This document shows positions 27,279 through 38,499 of a stretch of DNA of 64,000 nucleotides, piece after piece. Made by a program: the position numbers and the translations under genes. Source of the DNA: Roseovarius sp. (lineage in GTDB: Bacteria; Pseudomonadota; Alphaproteobacteria; Rhodobacterales; Rhodobacteraceae). Numbering within the stretch: position 1 is the first letter of the stretch; each line of letters opens with the position of its first letter. The notes under the pieces were generated by a model, which saw only the letters and a program-made list of their open reading frames with translations, ran no database searches and was not told the origin of the DNA. The stretch is from contig PBIL01000006.1 of NCBI GenBank assembly GCA_002720475.1, positions 120,598-184,597 of the forward strand, read 5' to 3'.

Positions 27279-28874
27279 ATGGCCCCCAGGGTTCTCGTCT
27301 CCGACAAGCTTTCCGAAACCGCCGTCCAGATCTTCCGCGATCGCGGCGTCGAGGTGGATTACCTGCCCGATCTGGGCAAGGACAAGGATCGCCTGCTCGA
27401 GGTGATCGGCCAGTATGACGGCCTCGCCATCCGCTCGGCCACCAAGGTCACGGAAAAGATCCTCGCCGCCGCCACCAATCTCAAGGTGATCGGCCGCGCC
27501 GGGATCGGCGTTGACAACGTGGACATTCCCGCCGCCTCGAAAAAGGGCGTGATCGTGATGAACACGCCCTTCGGCAACATGATCACCACCGCCGAACATG
27601 CCATTGCGATGATGTTCGCCGTGGCGCGCCAGATCCCCGAGGCCAGCGCCTCCACCCATGCGGGCAAATGGGAGAAATCCCGCTTCATGGGGGTGGAGCT
27701 GACCGGCAAGACGCTTGGCGTGATCGGCGCGGGCAATATCGGCGGCATCGTCTGTGACCGGGCACGCGGCCTGAAGATGAAGGTGATCGCCTACGATCCC
27801 TTCCTCGGCCAGGAAAAGGCCGATCAGATGCAGGTCGAGAAGGTCGAACTGGACGATCTTCTCAAGCGCGCCGATTTCATCACGTTGCATGTGCCGCTCA
27901 CCGACCAGACCCGCAACATCCTGAGCCGCGAGAACCTCGAGAAGACGAAGAAGGGCGTGCGCATCATCAACTGCGCGCGAGGCGGGCTGGTGGACGAGCC
28001 GGCGCTCGCCGAGCTGCTGAAATCCGGCCATGTGGCCGGGGCGGCCTTCGACGTGTTCAGCGTCGAGCCCGCCACCGAGAACCCGCTCTTCGGCCTGCCC
28101 AATGTCGTCTGCACCCCGCATCTGGGCGCCGCCACCACAGAGGCGCAGGAAAACGTCGCCCTCCAGGTGGCCGAGCAGATGTCGGACTACCTGCTCACCG
28201 GGGCGGTGTCGAACGCGCTCAACATGCCGTCCGTCACCGCCGAGGAGGCCCGCGTCATGGGCCCCTGGATCAGGCTGGCCGGGCATCTTGGCAGTTTCGT
28301 GGGCCAGATGACCGACGAGCCGCTGCGCGCCGTCAACATCCTCTATGACGGGGTGGCCGCGGAGATGAATCTCGGCGCGCTCACCTGCGCGGCCATGGCC
28401 GGGATCATGAAATCGGTCTCGCCGGAGGTGAACATGGTTTCCGCCCCGATCGTCGCCAAGGAACGCGGGGTCAAGATTTCGACCACCCGGCAGGACAAGT
28501 CCGGGGCCTTCGAGGGCTATATCAAGATCACCGTGGTCACGGAGCGGCGCGAACGCTCCATCGGCGGCACGGTCTTCTCGGACGGCAAGCCGCGCTTCAT
28601 CCAGATCAAGGGCATCAATATCGACGCCGAGATCGGGCGTCACATGGTCTATACCACAAACGAGGACGTGCCCGGCATCATCGGCACGCTGGGCCAGACC
28701 CTGGGCGAGAACGGCGTCAACATCGCCAACTTCACCCTCGGCCGCGCCGCCGCGCGCGGCGAGGCCATCGCGCTTCTCTACGTGGACGAGCCGGTGCCCG
28801 CCCGCGCGCTCGAGGCGCTGGAGGCCACGGGCAAGTTCCAGCAGATCCGCCCGCTCGAATTCGAGGTGGACTGA
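27279..28874 (+). CDS. serA: D-3-phosphoglycerate dehydrogenase
   Basis: The 531-residue enzyme makes 3-phosphohydroxypyruvate, the committed step to serine. It has the catalytic/NAD-binding core ([32 protein letters not shown], the [14 protein letters not shown] region and the [15 protein letters not shown] segment with the catalytic His). An intervening domain follows, and a C-terminal ACT domain from about 455 ([20 protein letters not shown]) suggests serine feedback. This is the long type 1 form. The ATG at 27279 is preceded by GAAGGA. It shares its direction with serC. Confidence 0.95.
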   Translation: MAPRVLVSDKLSETAVQIFRDRGVEVDYLPDLGKDKDRLLEVIGQYDGLAIRSATKVTEKILAAATNLKVIGRAGIGVDNVDIPAASKKGVIVMNTPFGNMITTAEHAIAMMFAVARQIPEASASTHAGKWEKSRFMGVELTGKTLGVIGAGNIGGIVCDRARGLKMKVIAYDPFLGQEKADQMQVEKVELDDLLKRADFITLHVPLTDQTRNILSRENLEKTKKGVRIINCARGGLVDEPALAELLKSGHVAGAAFDVFSVEPATENPLFGLPNVVCTPHLGAATTEAQENVALQVAEQMSDYLLTGAVSNALNMPSVTAEEARVMGPWIRLAGHLGSFVGQMTDEPLRAVNILYDGVAAEMNLGALTCAAMAGIMKSVSPEVNMVSAPIVAKERGVKISTTRQDKSGAFEGYIKITVVTERRERSIGGTVFSDGKPRFIQIKGINIDAEIGRHMVYTTNEDVPGIIGTLGQTLGENGVNIANFTLGRAAARGEAIALLYVDEPVPARALEALEATGKFQQIRPLEFEVD

Positions 28875-28898
28875 GCCCCGGGAATGCCCATGGACGGC

Positions 28899-28928
28899 AT
28901 CGCCCGCCTGGGCTATCAGGCGGGCGAT
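28899..28928 (+). terminator. Intrinsic terminator after serA
   Basis: ATCGCCCGCCTG (28899-28910) pairs with CAGGCGGGCGAT (28917-28928) around a six-base loop, and CTCGTTT follows. The stem is strong and the T tract short. Confidence 0.6.
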
Positions 28929-28948
28929 CTCGTTTGACGGAGCGCGCG

Positions 28949-30298
28949 ATGTCCGCCCACGGCACCCCCATCCCGATGACCTCGCACCCGGCCGGGCCGC
29001 TCTCGGGCACCGCCCTTGTGCCGGGGGACAAGTCGATCTCGCATCGCGCGCTCATCCTCGGCGCGCTCTCGGTGGGCGAGACGGTGATCACCGGGCTGCT
29101 CGAAGGGCAGGACGTGCTCGACACCGCGCAGGCGATGCGCGCCTTCGGGTCAGAGGTGCTCCGCGACGTGGACGGCACATGGCGCGTGCAGGGCGTGGGC
29201 GTGGGCGGCTTTGCCGAGCCCGATCGCGTCATCGACTGCGGCAATTCCGGCACCGGCGTGCGGCTCATCATGGGGGCGATGGCAACCTCGCCCATCGCCG
29301 CCACCTTCACCGGAGACGCAAGCCTCAACCGCCGGCCCATGGCGCGCGTCACCGATCCGCTGGCGCTGTTCGGCGCGCGGGCCGCGGGCCGCTCGGGCGG
29401 GCGGCTGCCGATGACCATCCTCGGGGCCGAACATCCCGTGCCCGTGCGCTACACCGTGCCGGTGCCCTCCGCGCAGGTGAAATCGGCGGTGCTTCTGGCC
29501 GGGCTCAACGCGCCGGGCCGGACCGTGGTGATCGAGCGCGAGGCAACCCGCGATCATACCGAGCGGATGCTTGCGGGCTTCGGCGCGGAAATCACCACCG
29601 AAGAGACCGCAGAGGGCCGCGTCATCACCCTGACCGGCCAGCCAGAATTGCGCCCCCGGACCATCGCCGTGCCGCGCGATCCCTCCTCGGCGGCCTTCCC
29701 GGTCTGCGCGGCGCTGATCGTGCCCGGCTCGGACGTGCTCGTGCCCGGCATCGCGCTCAACCCCACGCGCGCCGGCCTTTTCGAGACGCTGCGCGAGATG
29801 GGCGCGGATCTCGCCTGCGAGAACCTGCGCGACGAGGGCGGAGAGCCGGTGGCCGACCTGCGCGCGCGCTTCTCGCCCGATCTCAAGGGCATAGAGGTGC
29901 CGCCCGCCCGCGCCGCCTCGATGATCGACGAATATCCCGTCCTCTCGGTCGTCGCGGCCTTTGCCGAAGGCGCGACGATCATGCGCGGGGTCAAGGAACT
30001 GCGCGTCAAGGAAAGCGACCGGATCGCGGCCATGGCCACCGGCCTGCGGGCGGGCGGCGTGCGCGTCGAGGACGGCCCGGACTGGTGGATCGTCCATGGC
30101 CGGGGCCACGGGAACGTGCCCGGCGGGCAGCGTTGCGAAAGCCATCTCGACCACCGCATCGCCATGTCCTTCCTGGTCATGGGCATGGCCGCGCAATCCC
30201 CGGTCGGCGTCGATGACGCAAGCCCCATCGCCACCTCCTTTCCGGTCTTCGAGCCGCTCATGGCCGGGCTCGGCGCGGATATCCGCCGCAGTGCCTGA
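28949..30298 (+). CDS. aroA: 3-phosphoshikimate 1-carboxyvinyltransferase (EPSP synthase)
   Basis: The 449-residue enzyme joins shikimate 3-phosphate and phosphoenolpyruvate in aromatic amino-acid synthesis. Family motifs are [17 protein letters not shown] at the N-terminus, [15 protein letters not shown] for phosphoenolpyruvate binding, [31 protein letters not shown], and [17 protein letters not shown] near the C-terminus. The ATG at 28949 has GGAG eight bases upstream. A TTG at 28934 would add five residues. It follows the serA terminator by about 20 bases. Confidence 0.95.
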   Translation: MSAHGTPIPMTSHPAGPLSGTALVPGDKSISHRALILGALSVGETVITGLLEGQDVLDTAQAMRAFGSEVLRDVDGTWRVQGVGVGGFAEPDRVIDCGNSGTGVRLIMGAMATSPIAATFTGDASLNRRPMARVTDPLALFGARAAGRSGGRLPMTILGAEHPVPVRYTVPVPSAQVKSAVLLAGLNAPGRTVVIEREATRDHTERMLAGFGAEITTEETAEGRVITLTGQPELRPRTIAVPRDPSSAAFPVCAALIVPGSDVLVPGIALNPTRAGLFETLREMGADLACENLRDEGGEPVADLRARFSPDLKGIEVPPARAASMIDEYPVLSVVAAFAEGATIMRGVKELRVKESDRIAAMATGLRAGGVRVEDGPDWWIVHGRGHGNVPGGQRCESHLDHRIAMSFLVMGMAAQSPVGVDDASPIATSFPVFEPLMAGLGADIRRSA

Positions 30299-30313
30299 GC
30301 GGGTGCCGCGCCC

Positions 30314-31189
30314 TCAGTTGAGCAGCCCCGCGTGGCGCAGCCCCTCCTCGACCAGCGCCTTGGCCGGATCGCTCAGGCCCACCAGCGGCAGGCGCACCTC
30401 CTCGCTGCACAGCCCCAGCCGCGACATGGCGTATTTCACCCCCACCAGCCCCGGCTCGACGAAGATCGCGCGGTGCAGAGGCATGAGCCGGTCCTGCAAC
30501 TCCAGCGCGGAGGCATAATCCCCCGAAAGCGTCGCCTCCTGCACCTGCGCCACCAGCTTCGGCGCGACATTGGCCGTGACCGAGATCACCCCCACGCCGC
30601 CCTGTGCGTTGAACCCGTGGGCGGTGGCATCCTCGCCCGAGATCTGGAGGAAATCCTTGCCGCAGGTGATGCGCTGCGCACAGACCCGCGCCAGATCGCC
30701 GGTCGCGTCCTTCACGCCGATGATGCGCGGCAGTTGCGCCAGCCGCCCCATCGTCTCGGGCGTCATGTCCACGACCGAACGGCCGGGAATGTTGTAGATG
30801 AGGATCGGCAGATCGCAGCAATCGTGCAGCGCGGTGAAATGCGCGATCAGCCCCGCCTGCGTCGGCTTGTTGTAATAGGGCGTGACGACAAGCGCCGCAT
30901 CGGCCCCCACCTTCTCGGCATGGCGCATGAAGCGAATCGCCTCGATCGTGTTGTTCGATCCCGCCCCCGCGATCACCGGAATCCGGCCGGCGGCGGCGCG
31001 CACCACCTCCTCGATCACCCGCTCGTGCTCTTCATGGGTGAGCGTCGGGCTCTCGCCGGTGGTGCCCACGGGGACAAGGCCATGGCTACCCTCGCCGATA
31101 TGCCATTCCACGAGCTTGCCGAGCGTGTCGAAATCGACCGCGCCGTTTCTGAACGGCGTGACGAGGGCGGGAAGGGATCCTCTGAACAT
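30314..31189 (-). CDS. dapA: 4-hydroxy-tetrahydrodipicolinate synthase
   Basis: The 291-residue aldolase condenses pyruvate with aspartate semialdehyde, the first step to lysine and diaminopimelate. The Schiff-base lysine is Lys160 in [10 protein letters not shown], Tyr132 lies in [10 protein letters not shown], and [15 protein letters not shown] holds the pyruvate-binding threonines. The start at 31189 follows AAGGAG. It converges on aroA and is divergent from a lytic transglycosylase, another cell-wall gene. Confidence 0.95.
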   Translation of the reverse strand: MFRGSLPALVTPFRNGAVDFDTLGKLVEWHIGEGSHGLVPVGTTGESPTLTHEEHERVIEEVVRAAAGRIPVIAGAGSNNTIEAIRFMRHAEKVGADAALVVTPYYNKPTQAGLIAHFTALHDCCDLPILIYNIPGRSVVDMTPETMGRLAQLPRIIGVKDATGDLARVCAQRITCGKDFLQISGEDATAHGFNAQGGVGVISVTANVAPKLVAQVQEATLSGDYASALELQDRLMPLHRAIFVEPGLVGVKYAMSRLGLCSEEVRLPLVGLSDPAKALVEEGLRHAGLLN

Positions 31190-31237
31190 GGCACGCTCCT
31201 TCTGCTTGCGGAAACCGGCCGCCGGTCCGATCATGAG

Positions 31238-31266
31238 TGGACCGGGGTCGCCGGGCCGCGTAGGCT
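31238..31266 (+). promoter_or_regulatory. Predicted promoter for the lytic transglycosylase gene
   Basis: TGGACC (31238-31243) and TAGGCT (31261-31266) are 17 bases apart and 40 bases before the ATG. The -10 is identical to the one predicted at 11121. Confidence 0.4.
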
Positions 31267-31305
31267 GGGGCCGTCTATCCCCATTCGCGGCGAAAAAGGC
31301 AAGAG

Positions 31306-33249
<1,944 letters not shown>

Positions 33250-33617
33250 GGATCAGAAGGCATATTGCCAGCCCGGCATGACCATCGGCAGCGAGCGGCG
33301 GCAGCTCGGCAAGGGTGATGCCGCACGGGGCAAGGGGACGCTCGTCAGGCAAGGGCCGCGCAGACCGCGCCTTCCCGCAGGAGAACCTGGGTCATGGTCG
33401 TATCTCTTTTCAGGGAAATCTCGGAAGCGGATCGCGCCGTGGGTCGATCGCGCACAGGTCGGACCGTGAGGGGGCTGGCAAGCGCGTCCTCCGGCCCGTG
33501 CGCCGGGCCTGTCACACCGCCGCCCGCTGGAGAGGGCGCGCGGTGCCAAGGACAACCGCAAGGGAACATGAGACGGACTGTCCGCCCGACCTGTCCCGCT
33601 GGAGAGGCACCCGCCGC
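33250..33617. other. Intergenic stretch without a convincing gene
   Basis: Several frames are open here on both strands, as expected at this GC content, but none has a good ribosome site together with coding-like composition throughout. A leftward frame ending at 33253 (PMVMPGWQYAF) has GC-rich third positions and could be the tail of a decayed gene. Confidence 0.4.
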
Positions 33618-34088
33618 TCAGGCAGGATGCACGGGACGGGACCGGGGCGCGCGTGCCAGCACTTCCCCGGCCGGGACCGGGGGCGCGCGCGGCCGATACA
33701 AGGCCCGGGGCGCGTCCGAAGCGGCCCGTCGGGCAACAAGACCGGGCCGGACATGCGACGCCGCCGCATCGCGCGGTTCGGCATCGGCAACGATCTCGGG
33801 CAGGTCGATCGGTGACTTGAAAAACGGGCAGGGCGAGCCGAGATGCGGGCCGGTCTCGTCACCGGAAGCCGAAGGGGCATCCTCGACAAGGCACAGCTCT
33901 CCGCCAAGCGCGCGCGTCTCGATCCGCAGGCTTTCCTCGACCGCCTCCGCGGCGCGCGCGGCGTTGGCAAGCTCGTGCCGGCACTCGACGGCGGCGGCCG
34001 TGGCCACCCGGACGCTCAGCAACAGGACAAGATTCGCGGGGTCAAGCCGCACCTCTCTCAATCCTCGCCTGACCCCTGACCAGCTCAT
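33618..34088 (-). CDS. Hypothetical protein
   Basis: This 156-residue frame starts at an ATG at 34088 (MSWSGVRRGLREVRL) and has GC-rich third positions in its first two thirds, unlike the overlapping frames. Residues about 18-30 are hydrophobic (NLVLLLSVRVATAAAV). A segment rich in Glu and Ala follows, and the final 50 residues are rich in Pro, Arg and Ala. The stretch SPCPFFKSPIDLPEIVAD stands out. I recognise no family. The ribosome site is weak, and a GTG at 34145 is an alternative start. It sits between a lytic transglycosylase and a DMT transporter and may be strain specific. Confidence 0.4.
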   Translation of the reverse strand: MSWSGVRRGLREVRLDPANLVLLLSVRVATAAAVECRHELANAARAAEAVEESLRIETRALGGELCLVEDAPSASGDETGPHLGSPCPFFKSPIDLPEIVADAEPRDAAASHVRPGLVARRAASDAPRALYRPRAPPVPAGEVLARAPRSRPVHPA

Positions 34089-34191
34089 GCACCCAACCGC
34101 CGGAGCGATCTCGTCACGGCCCTCGCCGAGCGGCACCACGCTCACGAACCTGTGAAAAGCGTAGCCGCGACCGGCCGCTTGCGTCAAGCGA

Positions 34192-35058
34192 TCAGCGCGC
34201 CTGCCGCTGTCGCCACAGCGTGAAGAGCCCCGCCCCCACGATGAGCGCCACGCCCAGCGCCACGTTGAGCCGGATGGTCTCCGCGAAGACGGCGAGCCCG
34301 ATGGCGCTGGCAAAGACCAGTTGCAGATAGGCAAAGGGCTGCACCGCGCTCGCCTCGGCCACCTCGTAGCACTTGATCAGCGTGTAATGCCCCGCCGCCC
34401 CGGTGATGCAGAGCGCGCCCATCCACGCCCAGTCCGGGCCGGTCATCGGCTCCCAGAACCAGGTGCCCACCGCGCTCATGGCCAGCGCCCCCACCGTCCC
34501 CGTCCAGAAGAACGACGTGGCCGCAGTATCCTGCCGCGCGACATAGCGCGTCAGAAGCCCGTAAAGCGCGAACATCAGCGCCGCGATGAAGGGCACCACG
34601 GCGGCGGGCTGGAAGACGCCGAAACCCGGCTCGAGGATGATCACCACGCCGACGAAGCCAACGCCGATCGCCACCCAGCGCCGCCAGCCCACCCGCTCGC
34701 CCAGGATCGGCCCCGACAGCGCGGCGATGAGCAGCGGATAGGCGGCAAAGACCGCGTGGCTCTCGACCAGCCCCAGAAGCGTGAAGCCGTAGATCATCAC
34801 GCAGATCTCGGCCACCAGCAACACCGCGCGAAACCCCTGTATCAGGGGCTGCGCCGTCGCCGCGGCGGCCCGCAGCCCGCCCGCCTTGCGCGCCGCCACC
34901 GCCATCACGAAGGCCGCGAAGAACCAGTAGCGGATCATCACCACCATGAAGACGTTGTATTCCCCCGCCAGATGGCGCGAGATGCCGTCCTGCACCGCGA
35001 AGATGAAGGTGGTGAGCACCATCATCGCGATGCCAAGGCGGGTGTTCTGATCGGTCAT
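34192..35058 (-). CDS. DMT family (EamA) transporter
   Basis: The 288-residue inner-membrane protein has about ten hydrophobic segments arranged as two EamA repeats (about 8-140 and 150-285), typical of the drug/metabolite transporter superfamily. Segments such as TTFIFAVQDGISRHLAG and YPLLIAALSGPILGERVGWR are characteristic of the RhaT/EamA-like group. The substrate is unknown; members export amino acids, metabolites or drugs. The start at 35058 overlaps the mnmD stop by four bases, so the two genes are co-transcribed. Confidence 0.9.
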   Translation of the reverse strand: MTDQNTRLGIAMMVLTTFIFAVQDGISRHLAGEYNVFMVVMIRYWFFAAFVMAVAARKAGGLRAAAATAQPLIQGFRAVLLVAEICVMIYGFTLLGLVESHAVFAAYPLLIAALSGPILGERVGWRRWVAIGVGFVGVVIILEPGFGVFQPAAVVPFIAALMFALYGLLTRYVARQDTAATSFFWTGTVGALAMSAVGTWFWEPMTGPDWAWMGALCITGAAGHYTLIKCYEVAEASAVQPFAYLQLVFASAIGLAVFAETIRLNVALGVALIVGAGLFTLWRQRQAR

Positions 35059-35732
35059 TGCCTGTCCAGTATGGCCCGTGTCATGTGGCGCTTGCGCCCG
35101 TATCCCGGCACACGGCTGACAGAAAACCCCGCCGCCTCCAAGCCCCGGCGCACGAAACCGGCGGCCGTGTAGGTGGCTGCCATCCCGCCCCTTGCCGTGT
35201 GCCGCGCCACCTCGGCCAGAAGCTCGGGCTGCCACATCTCGGGATTCTTCGCCGGTGAGAACCCGTCGAGAAACCAGGCATCCGCCACGCCGGGCCAATG
35301 TCTTAGCGTTGCGCGCGCATCGCCCGCGACAAGCGTGAAGCGCAGATCCGGCAGGGTGATCTCCTGCGCGCCGCCGCGCCAGAGCGGGGCCAGCTCCGCC
35401 GCCAGCGGTGCAAGCTCCGCAAACCGGCCTTGCGCGCGGCGCATGTCTTCGGGTGCCATCGGGAAGGCCTCGAAACTGGTGTAGCACAGACGCCCCGGCA
35501 CCCCCGCCGCCCGCCACGCCTGCAGCGCCGCCAGCAGGTTGAGCCCCGTGCCGAAGCCCAGTTCCGCGACGTGAAACCCGTCGCAAAACCGTCCGGGCAG
35601 GCCGTTGCCCGCCAGAAAGACATGCCGCGTCTCCGCAAGCCCGTCCTCGAGGCTGAAATACGGGTCGTCGAACCGCGCCGAGACCGGCACCTCGCCGTCG
35701 CGCCAGAAAACCGGGGCATGCTGGTCCTGCAT
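35055..35732 (-). CDS. mnmD: tRNA 5-methylaminomethyl-2-thiouridine methyltransferase domain protein
   Basis: The 225-residue protein corresponds to the N-terminal methyltransferase half of MnmC, which finishes the mnm5s2U modification at tRNA wobble position 34. It has the SAM-binding motif VAELGFGTGLNLL, the DAWFLDGFSPAKNPEMW motif diagnostic for this family, and the C-terminal GYGRKRHMT. The start at 35732 follows GGAGGGACC. No FAD domain is fused. A separate FAD oxidoreductase of the MnmC C-terminal type lies 54 bases away on the other strand, so the enzyme is split here. Confidence 0.92.
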   Translation of the reverse strand: MQDQHAPVFWRDGEVPVSARFDDPYFSLEDGLAETRHVFLAGNGLPGRFCDGFHVAELGFGTGLNLLAALQAWRAAGVPGRLCYTSFEAFPMAPEDMRRAQGRFAELAPLAAELAPLWRGGAQEITLPDLRFTLVAGDARATLRHWPGVADAWFLDGFSPAKNPEMWQPELLAEVARHTARGGMAATYTAAGFVRRGLEAAGFSVSRVPGYGRKRHMTRAILDRQ

Positions 35733-35786
35733 CGGTCCCTCCGCTACAAGGCGCGTTGAGAATGGCCGCGCGCGAGGGGATTGGCA

Positions 35787-36815
35787 ATGACCGACATCAC
35801 CGTGATGGGGGCGGGCATCTTCGGGCTGGCAACCGCCTGGGCCTGCGCCCGGCGCGGCGCGCATGTCCGCGTCATCGACCCGCACGGCCCCGCTGCCGGG
35901 GCCTCGGGCGGGCTTGTCGGCGCGCTCGCCCCGCATGTGCCGGAAAACTGGAATGCCAAGAAGGCGTTCCAGCTGGAAAGCCTCCTGATGGCCGATGACT
36001 TCTGGGCCGGGGTCGAGGCGGCGGGCGGTGTCCCTGCGGGCTATGCCCGGCTCGGGCGGCTCCAGCCCGTGGCCGATGCCGCCGCGCTCGCGCTGGCGCG
36101 CGAGAGAGAGAAGGGCGCGGCGCGGCTCTGGCAGGGCAAGGCCCTCTGGCGCGTGGAGCGGGCCGCGGGCGACTGGTGCCCCGAAAGCCCCACCGGCCAT
36201 GTCATCCGCGACACGCTGAGCGCGCGGCTCCATCCCCGCCGCGCCTGCGCCGCGCTCGTGGCCGCCCTGCGCGCGCGGGGCGCCGGGATCCTGCCCGGGG
36301 GCGCGCCAGGGGGCCGCGTGCTCTGGGCCACCGGCGCGGCGGGTCTGGCGGAGCTCTCCGCCGCCACAGGCCGCCCCCTGGGCAGCGCCGTCAAGGGACA
36401 GGCCGCGCTTCTTGCCTTCGACGCGCGCGAGGCACCGCAGATCTTCGCCGGGGGCGTGCATGTCGTGCCCCATGGCGATGGCACCGTGGCCATCGGCTCC
36501 ACCTCCGAGCATGACTTTGCAGACCCTGCCGCCACCGATGACCGGCTCGATGCCGTGATCGCCGCCGCCCGCACCGCCCTGCCCGTGCTGGCGGATGCGC
36601 CGGTGCTGGAGCGCTGGGCCGGGCTGCGCCCGCGGAGCCGGAGCCGCGCGCCGATGCTCGGGGCGCATCCCCTGCGCGCGGGCGAGTTCATCGCCAACGG
36701 TGGCTTCAAGATCGGCTTCGGCATGGCCCCGAAGGTGGCCGAGGTCATGGCCGATCTCATGCTCGAAGGGGTGGACCGCATCCCCGAGGGCTTTCGCCCG
36801 GAGGACTCGCTGTGA
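35787..36815 (+). CDS. FAD-dependent oxidoreductase, MnmC C-terminal-like
   Basis: The 342-residue flavoprotein starts TDITVMGAGIFGLATAWA, a DAO-type Rossmann motif, continues with AAGASGGLVGALAPH, and ends in a C-terminal FAD segment (FIANGGFKIGFGMAPKVAEV). In MnmC the equivalent domain removes the carboxymethyl group from cmnm5U34. Its position directly opposite mnmD supports that role. A glycine-oxidase-like function is the alternative. The ATG at 35787 has GAGGGG upstream, and a TTG at 35781 is also in frame. Confidence 0.82.
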   Translation: MTDITVMGAGIFGLATAWACARRGAHVRVIDPHGPAAGASGGLVGALAPHVPENWNAKKAFQLESLLMADDFWAGVEAAGGVPAGYARLGRLQPVADAAALALAREREKGAARLWQGKALWRVERAAGDWCPESPTGHVIRDTLSARLHPRRACAALVAALRARGAGILPGGAPGGRVLWATGAAGLAELSAATGRPLGSAVKGQAALLAFDAREAPQIFAGGVHVVPHGDGTVAIGSTSEHDFADPAATDDRLDAVIAAARTALPVLADAPVLERWAGLRPRSRSRAPMLGAHPLRAGEFIANGGFKIGFGMAPKVAEVMADLMLEGVDRIPEGFRPEDSL

Positions 36816-36988
36816 CCGGACCCCGCCTTGCCGGCCCCGTATCCGCCCCTCCCCCCCGTCATCGTCCAGCGCCATGGGCCGTTGCGGTCAATCGGCACGG
36901 GGTGACGACGGGCGCGTGCCCGTCGCTGGCGCGACGGGCGGGGGAAACCGTTCTCACGGGCCGCGCATCGCCCCGCGCCAGAACGCCG

Positions 36989-37222
36989 TCATCGTCCGGC
37001 CTGACCGGACGATCTCTCCCCCCTCCCCTGCCGCTCGCGCCGCACATCGACGGGCCGCGGCGCGGCGATCCGACAGACGTTCAGCGACACTTCATCGCAG
37101 CCAGGTCCGAAAAAGACCCGAGCGGCGCGCTGATGGCCCCAGATCGCCGGGCCGGGGGGCGGCCCGTCGAAGCGCGGCGGTGCCTTCTGCACCTCGATTC
37201 CGCGCAAGGGCACAAATTCCAA
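36989..37222 (-). CDS. Possible small hypothetical protein
   Basis: This 77-residue frame starts at a TTG (37222) preceded by GAGAG; a GTG at 37213 is an alternative. Third positions are GC-rich through the first 60 codons. The central segment RVFFGPGCDEVSLNVCRIAA reads like a folded protein with two cysteines rather than a random frame. The last 15 residues are Arg/Gly-rich and overlap a hairpin. I recognise no family. It may be a real small gene or the remnant of a longer one. Confidence 0.3.
   Translation of the reverse strand: MEFVPLRGIEVQKAPPRFDGPPPGPAIWGHQRAARVFFGPGCDEVSLNVCRIAAPRPVDVRRERQGRGERSSGQAGR
36991..37013. terminator. Hairpin downstream of the FAD oxidoreductase gene
   Basis: ATCGTCCGG and CCGGACGAT form a nine-base-pair stem with a CCTGA loop, followed by CTCTCCCCCC. 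It lies inside the 3' end of a possible small leftward ORF. Confidence 0.4.
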
Positions 37223-37356
37223 TCGCTCTCGTATTTACCTGCGGCGTTGTTCCTTGTTCATCTCAGTCCGGACCCTCGGCATCATCGACAGCCGAAGGCG
37301 GCCCGTCATCCGCATCTTGTGCCACGTAGTCAACGAGACACAGGGCACACCGGCGC

Positions 37357-38334
37357 TCAGCCGCTGCCGATCAGCACACCGGCGGCAAAGACCAGCGCGC
37401 CGCCCAGCACCACCTGGAAGGTGGCGCGCAGGAAGGGCGTCTCCATATAGCGGTTCTGGATCCAGGCGATCGCCCACAACTCCATGAAAACAACGGCAAA
37501 GGCCAGGATGGTCGCGGTCCAGAAATCGGGGATCAGGTAAGGCAGCGCATGGCCGAGCCCCCCCAGGGTGGTCATGACCCCCGAGGCGAAGCCCCGCTTC
37601 ACCGGGCTCCCCCTCCCCGACAATTCCCCATCGTCACTCGCCGCCTCGGTAAAACCCATGGAAATTCCGGCACCTACGCTCGCCGCAAGCCCGACGAGAA
37701 AGGTGGTCCAGGTGTCCTGCGTGGCGAAGGCCGTGGCGAAGATCGGCGCAAGCGTCGAGACCGAGCCATCCATGAGCCCGGCAAGCCCGGGCTGCACCCA
37801 GGTCAGGACGAACTGCCGGTGCGATTTTCTTTGTTCCTTTTCAAGAACATCATCGCTCAGATGCTGCGCCTCCAGCTGGCCCGCGCGCACCTGGTGCCCG
37901 GCCTCGGCGGCGGCGAGATCCCCCAGCAGCTTGCGCGTCTCCGCGTCCCGGCTGGCCTGGGCGGCCTTGAGATAGAAGGCTTCGGCGTCGCGCTCCATCC
38001 CCTCGGCCTCGGCCCGGATCCGGTCGATTCCAAGGTTCTCGACGAGCCAGACGGGCCGCCGCGCATAGAACCCGGCAACATGCTCGCGCCGTATGAGGGG
38101 AATGACCTCCCCGAACCGCGCGCGATAGAGCTCGATCAGCCGCTTGCGATGGCCATCTTCTTCCTTCGCCATGCCGTCGAAGATCGCGGCGGTATCCGGG
38201 TAGTCCGCCCGCAGCATTTCGGCATAGGAGCGGTAGATGCGCGCATCATCCTCTTCGGCCGAGATGGCAAGTGCGAGAATTTCTCTTTCATTCAAATCCT
38301 TGAAGCGTCTGCGCGCGGAGAATCCGGGTATCAT
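37357..38334 (-). CDS. mbfA: Iron exporter MbfA (rubrerythrin-VIT1 fusion)
   Basis: The 325-residue protein joins an N-terminal ferritin-like/rubrerythrin domain (about 14-165) to a C-terminal VIT1/CCC1-type membrane domain (about 175-325). Di-iron ligands are visible in EEDDARIYRSYAEML, KEEDGHRKRL, EGMERDAEAFY and AAEAGHQVRA. The membrane part has the conserved GLMDGSVSTLAPIFA and ASVGAGISMGFTEAASDDG. In Agrobacterium and Bradyrhizobium MbfA exports iron and protects from iron and peroxide stress under Irr control. An Irr-type box overlaps the promoter here. Confidence 0.92.
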   Translation of the reverse strand: MIPGFSARRRFKDLNEREILALAISAEEDDARIYRSYAEMLRADYPDTAAIFDGMAKEEDGHRKRLIELYRARFGEVIPLIRREHVAGFYARRPVWLVENLGIDRIRAEAEGMERDAEAFYLKAAQASRDAETRKLLGDLAAAEAGHQVRAGQLEAQHLSDDVLEKEQRKSHRQFVLTWVQPGLAGLMDGSVSTLAPIFATAFATQDTWTTFLVGLAASVGAGISMGFTEAASDDGELSGRGSPVKRGFASGVMTTLGGLGHALPYLIPDFWTATILAFAVVFMELWAIAWIQNRYMETPFLRATFQVVLGGALVFAAGVLIGSG

Positions 38335-38343
38335 GCTCTACCT

Positions 38344-38362
38344 TTCTGGAATCGTTCTAAGC
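38344..38362. promoter_or_regulatory. Irr box (iron control element) upstream of mbfA
   Basis: Read toward mbfA the site is GCTTAGAACGATTCCAGAA, close to the TTTAGAA-N3-TTCTAAA element recognised by Irr. It lies two bases downstream of the predicted -10, where a repressor would block initiation. Confidence 0.6.
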
Positions 38363-38363
38363 A

Positions 38364-38391
38364 AGAATAGCGCGGTCTGCGGGGCTGGCAA
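38364..38391 (-). promoter_or_regulatory. Predicted mbfA promoter
   Basis: TTGCCA (38391-38386) and TATTCT (38369-38364) are 16 bases apart, facing mbfA and directly upstream of the Irr-type box. Confidence 0.5.
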
Positions 38392-38411
38392 AGCGCCCGG
38401 TTCACCATTTC

Positions 38412-38427
38412 TGAACTGCATTGTTCA
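38412..38427. promoter_or_regulatory. TGAAC-N6-GTTCA palindrome upstream of small gene and TetR gene
   Basis: TGAAC (38412-38416) and GTTCA (38423-38427) form an inverted repeat of a type often bound by TetR regulators. A TetR gene follows 330 bases later, so autoregulation is possible. It could also act on mbfA. Confidence 0.4.
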
Positions 38428-38499
38428 CGTTTTGCTTGCGCTCCATTGTCGATGAGCCAGATCAAAACTGCACCATTCAGTTCAGTATCGGAGAGACCC

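Larger units (their letters stand above)
36816..37356. other. 541-base intergenic region with hairpins and one possible small ORF
   Basis: The region between the FAD oxidoreductase and MbfA holds a GACGGGC-GCGT-GCCCGTC hairpin (36907-36924), a second one at 36991-37013, and a leftward frame at 36989-37222 described separately. The stretch 37200-37260 is less GC-rich than its surroundings. I see nothing else. Confidence 0.5.

Noticed and set aside
33394-34155. Rightward 253-codon frame in the unassigned stretch
   Set aside because: Its translation is Ser/Arg/Ala/Gly-rich low complexity with no good ribosome site, and the opposite strand has more coding-like third positions.
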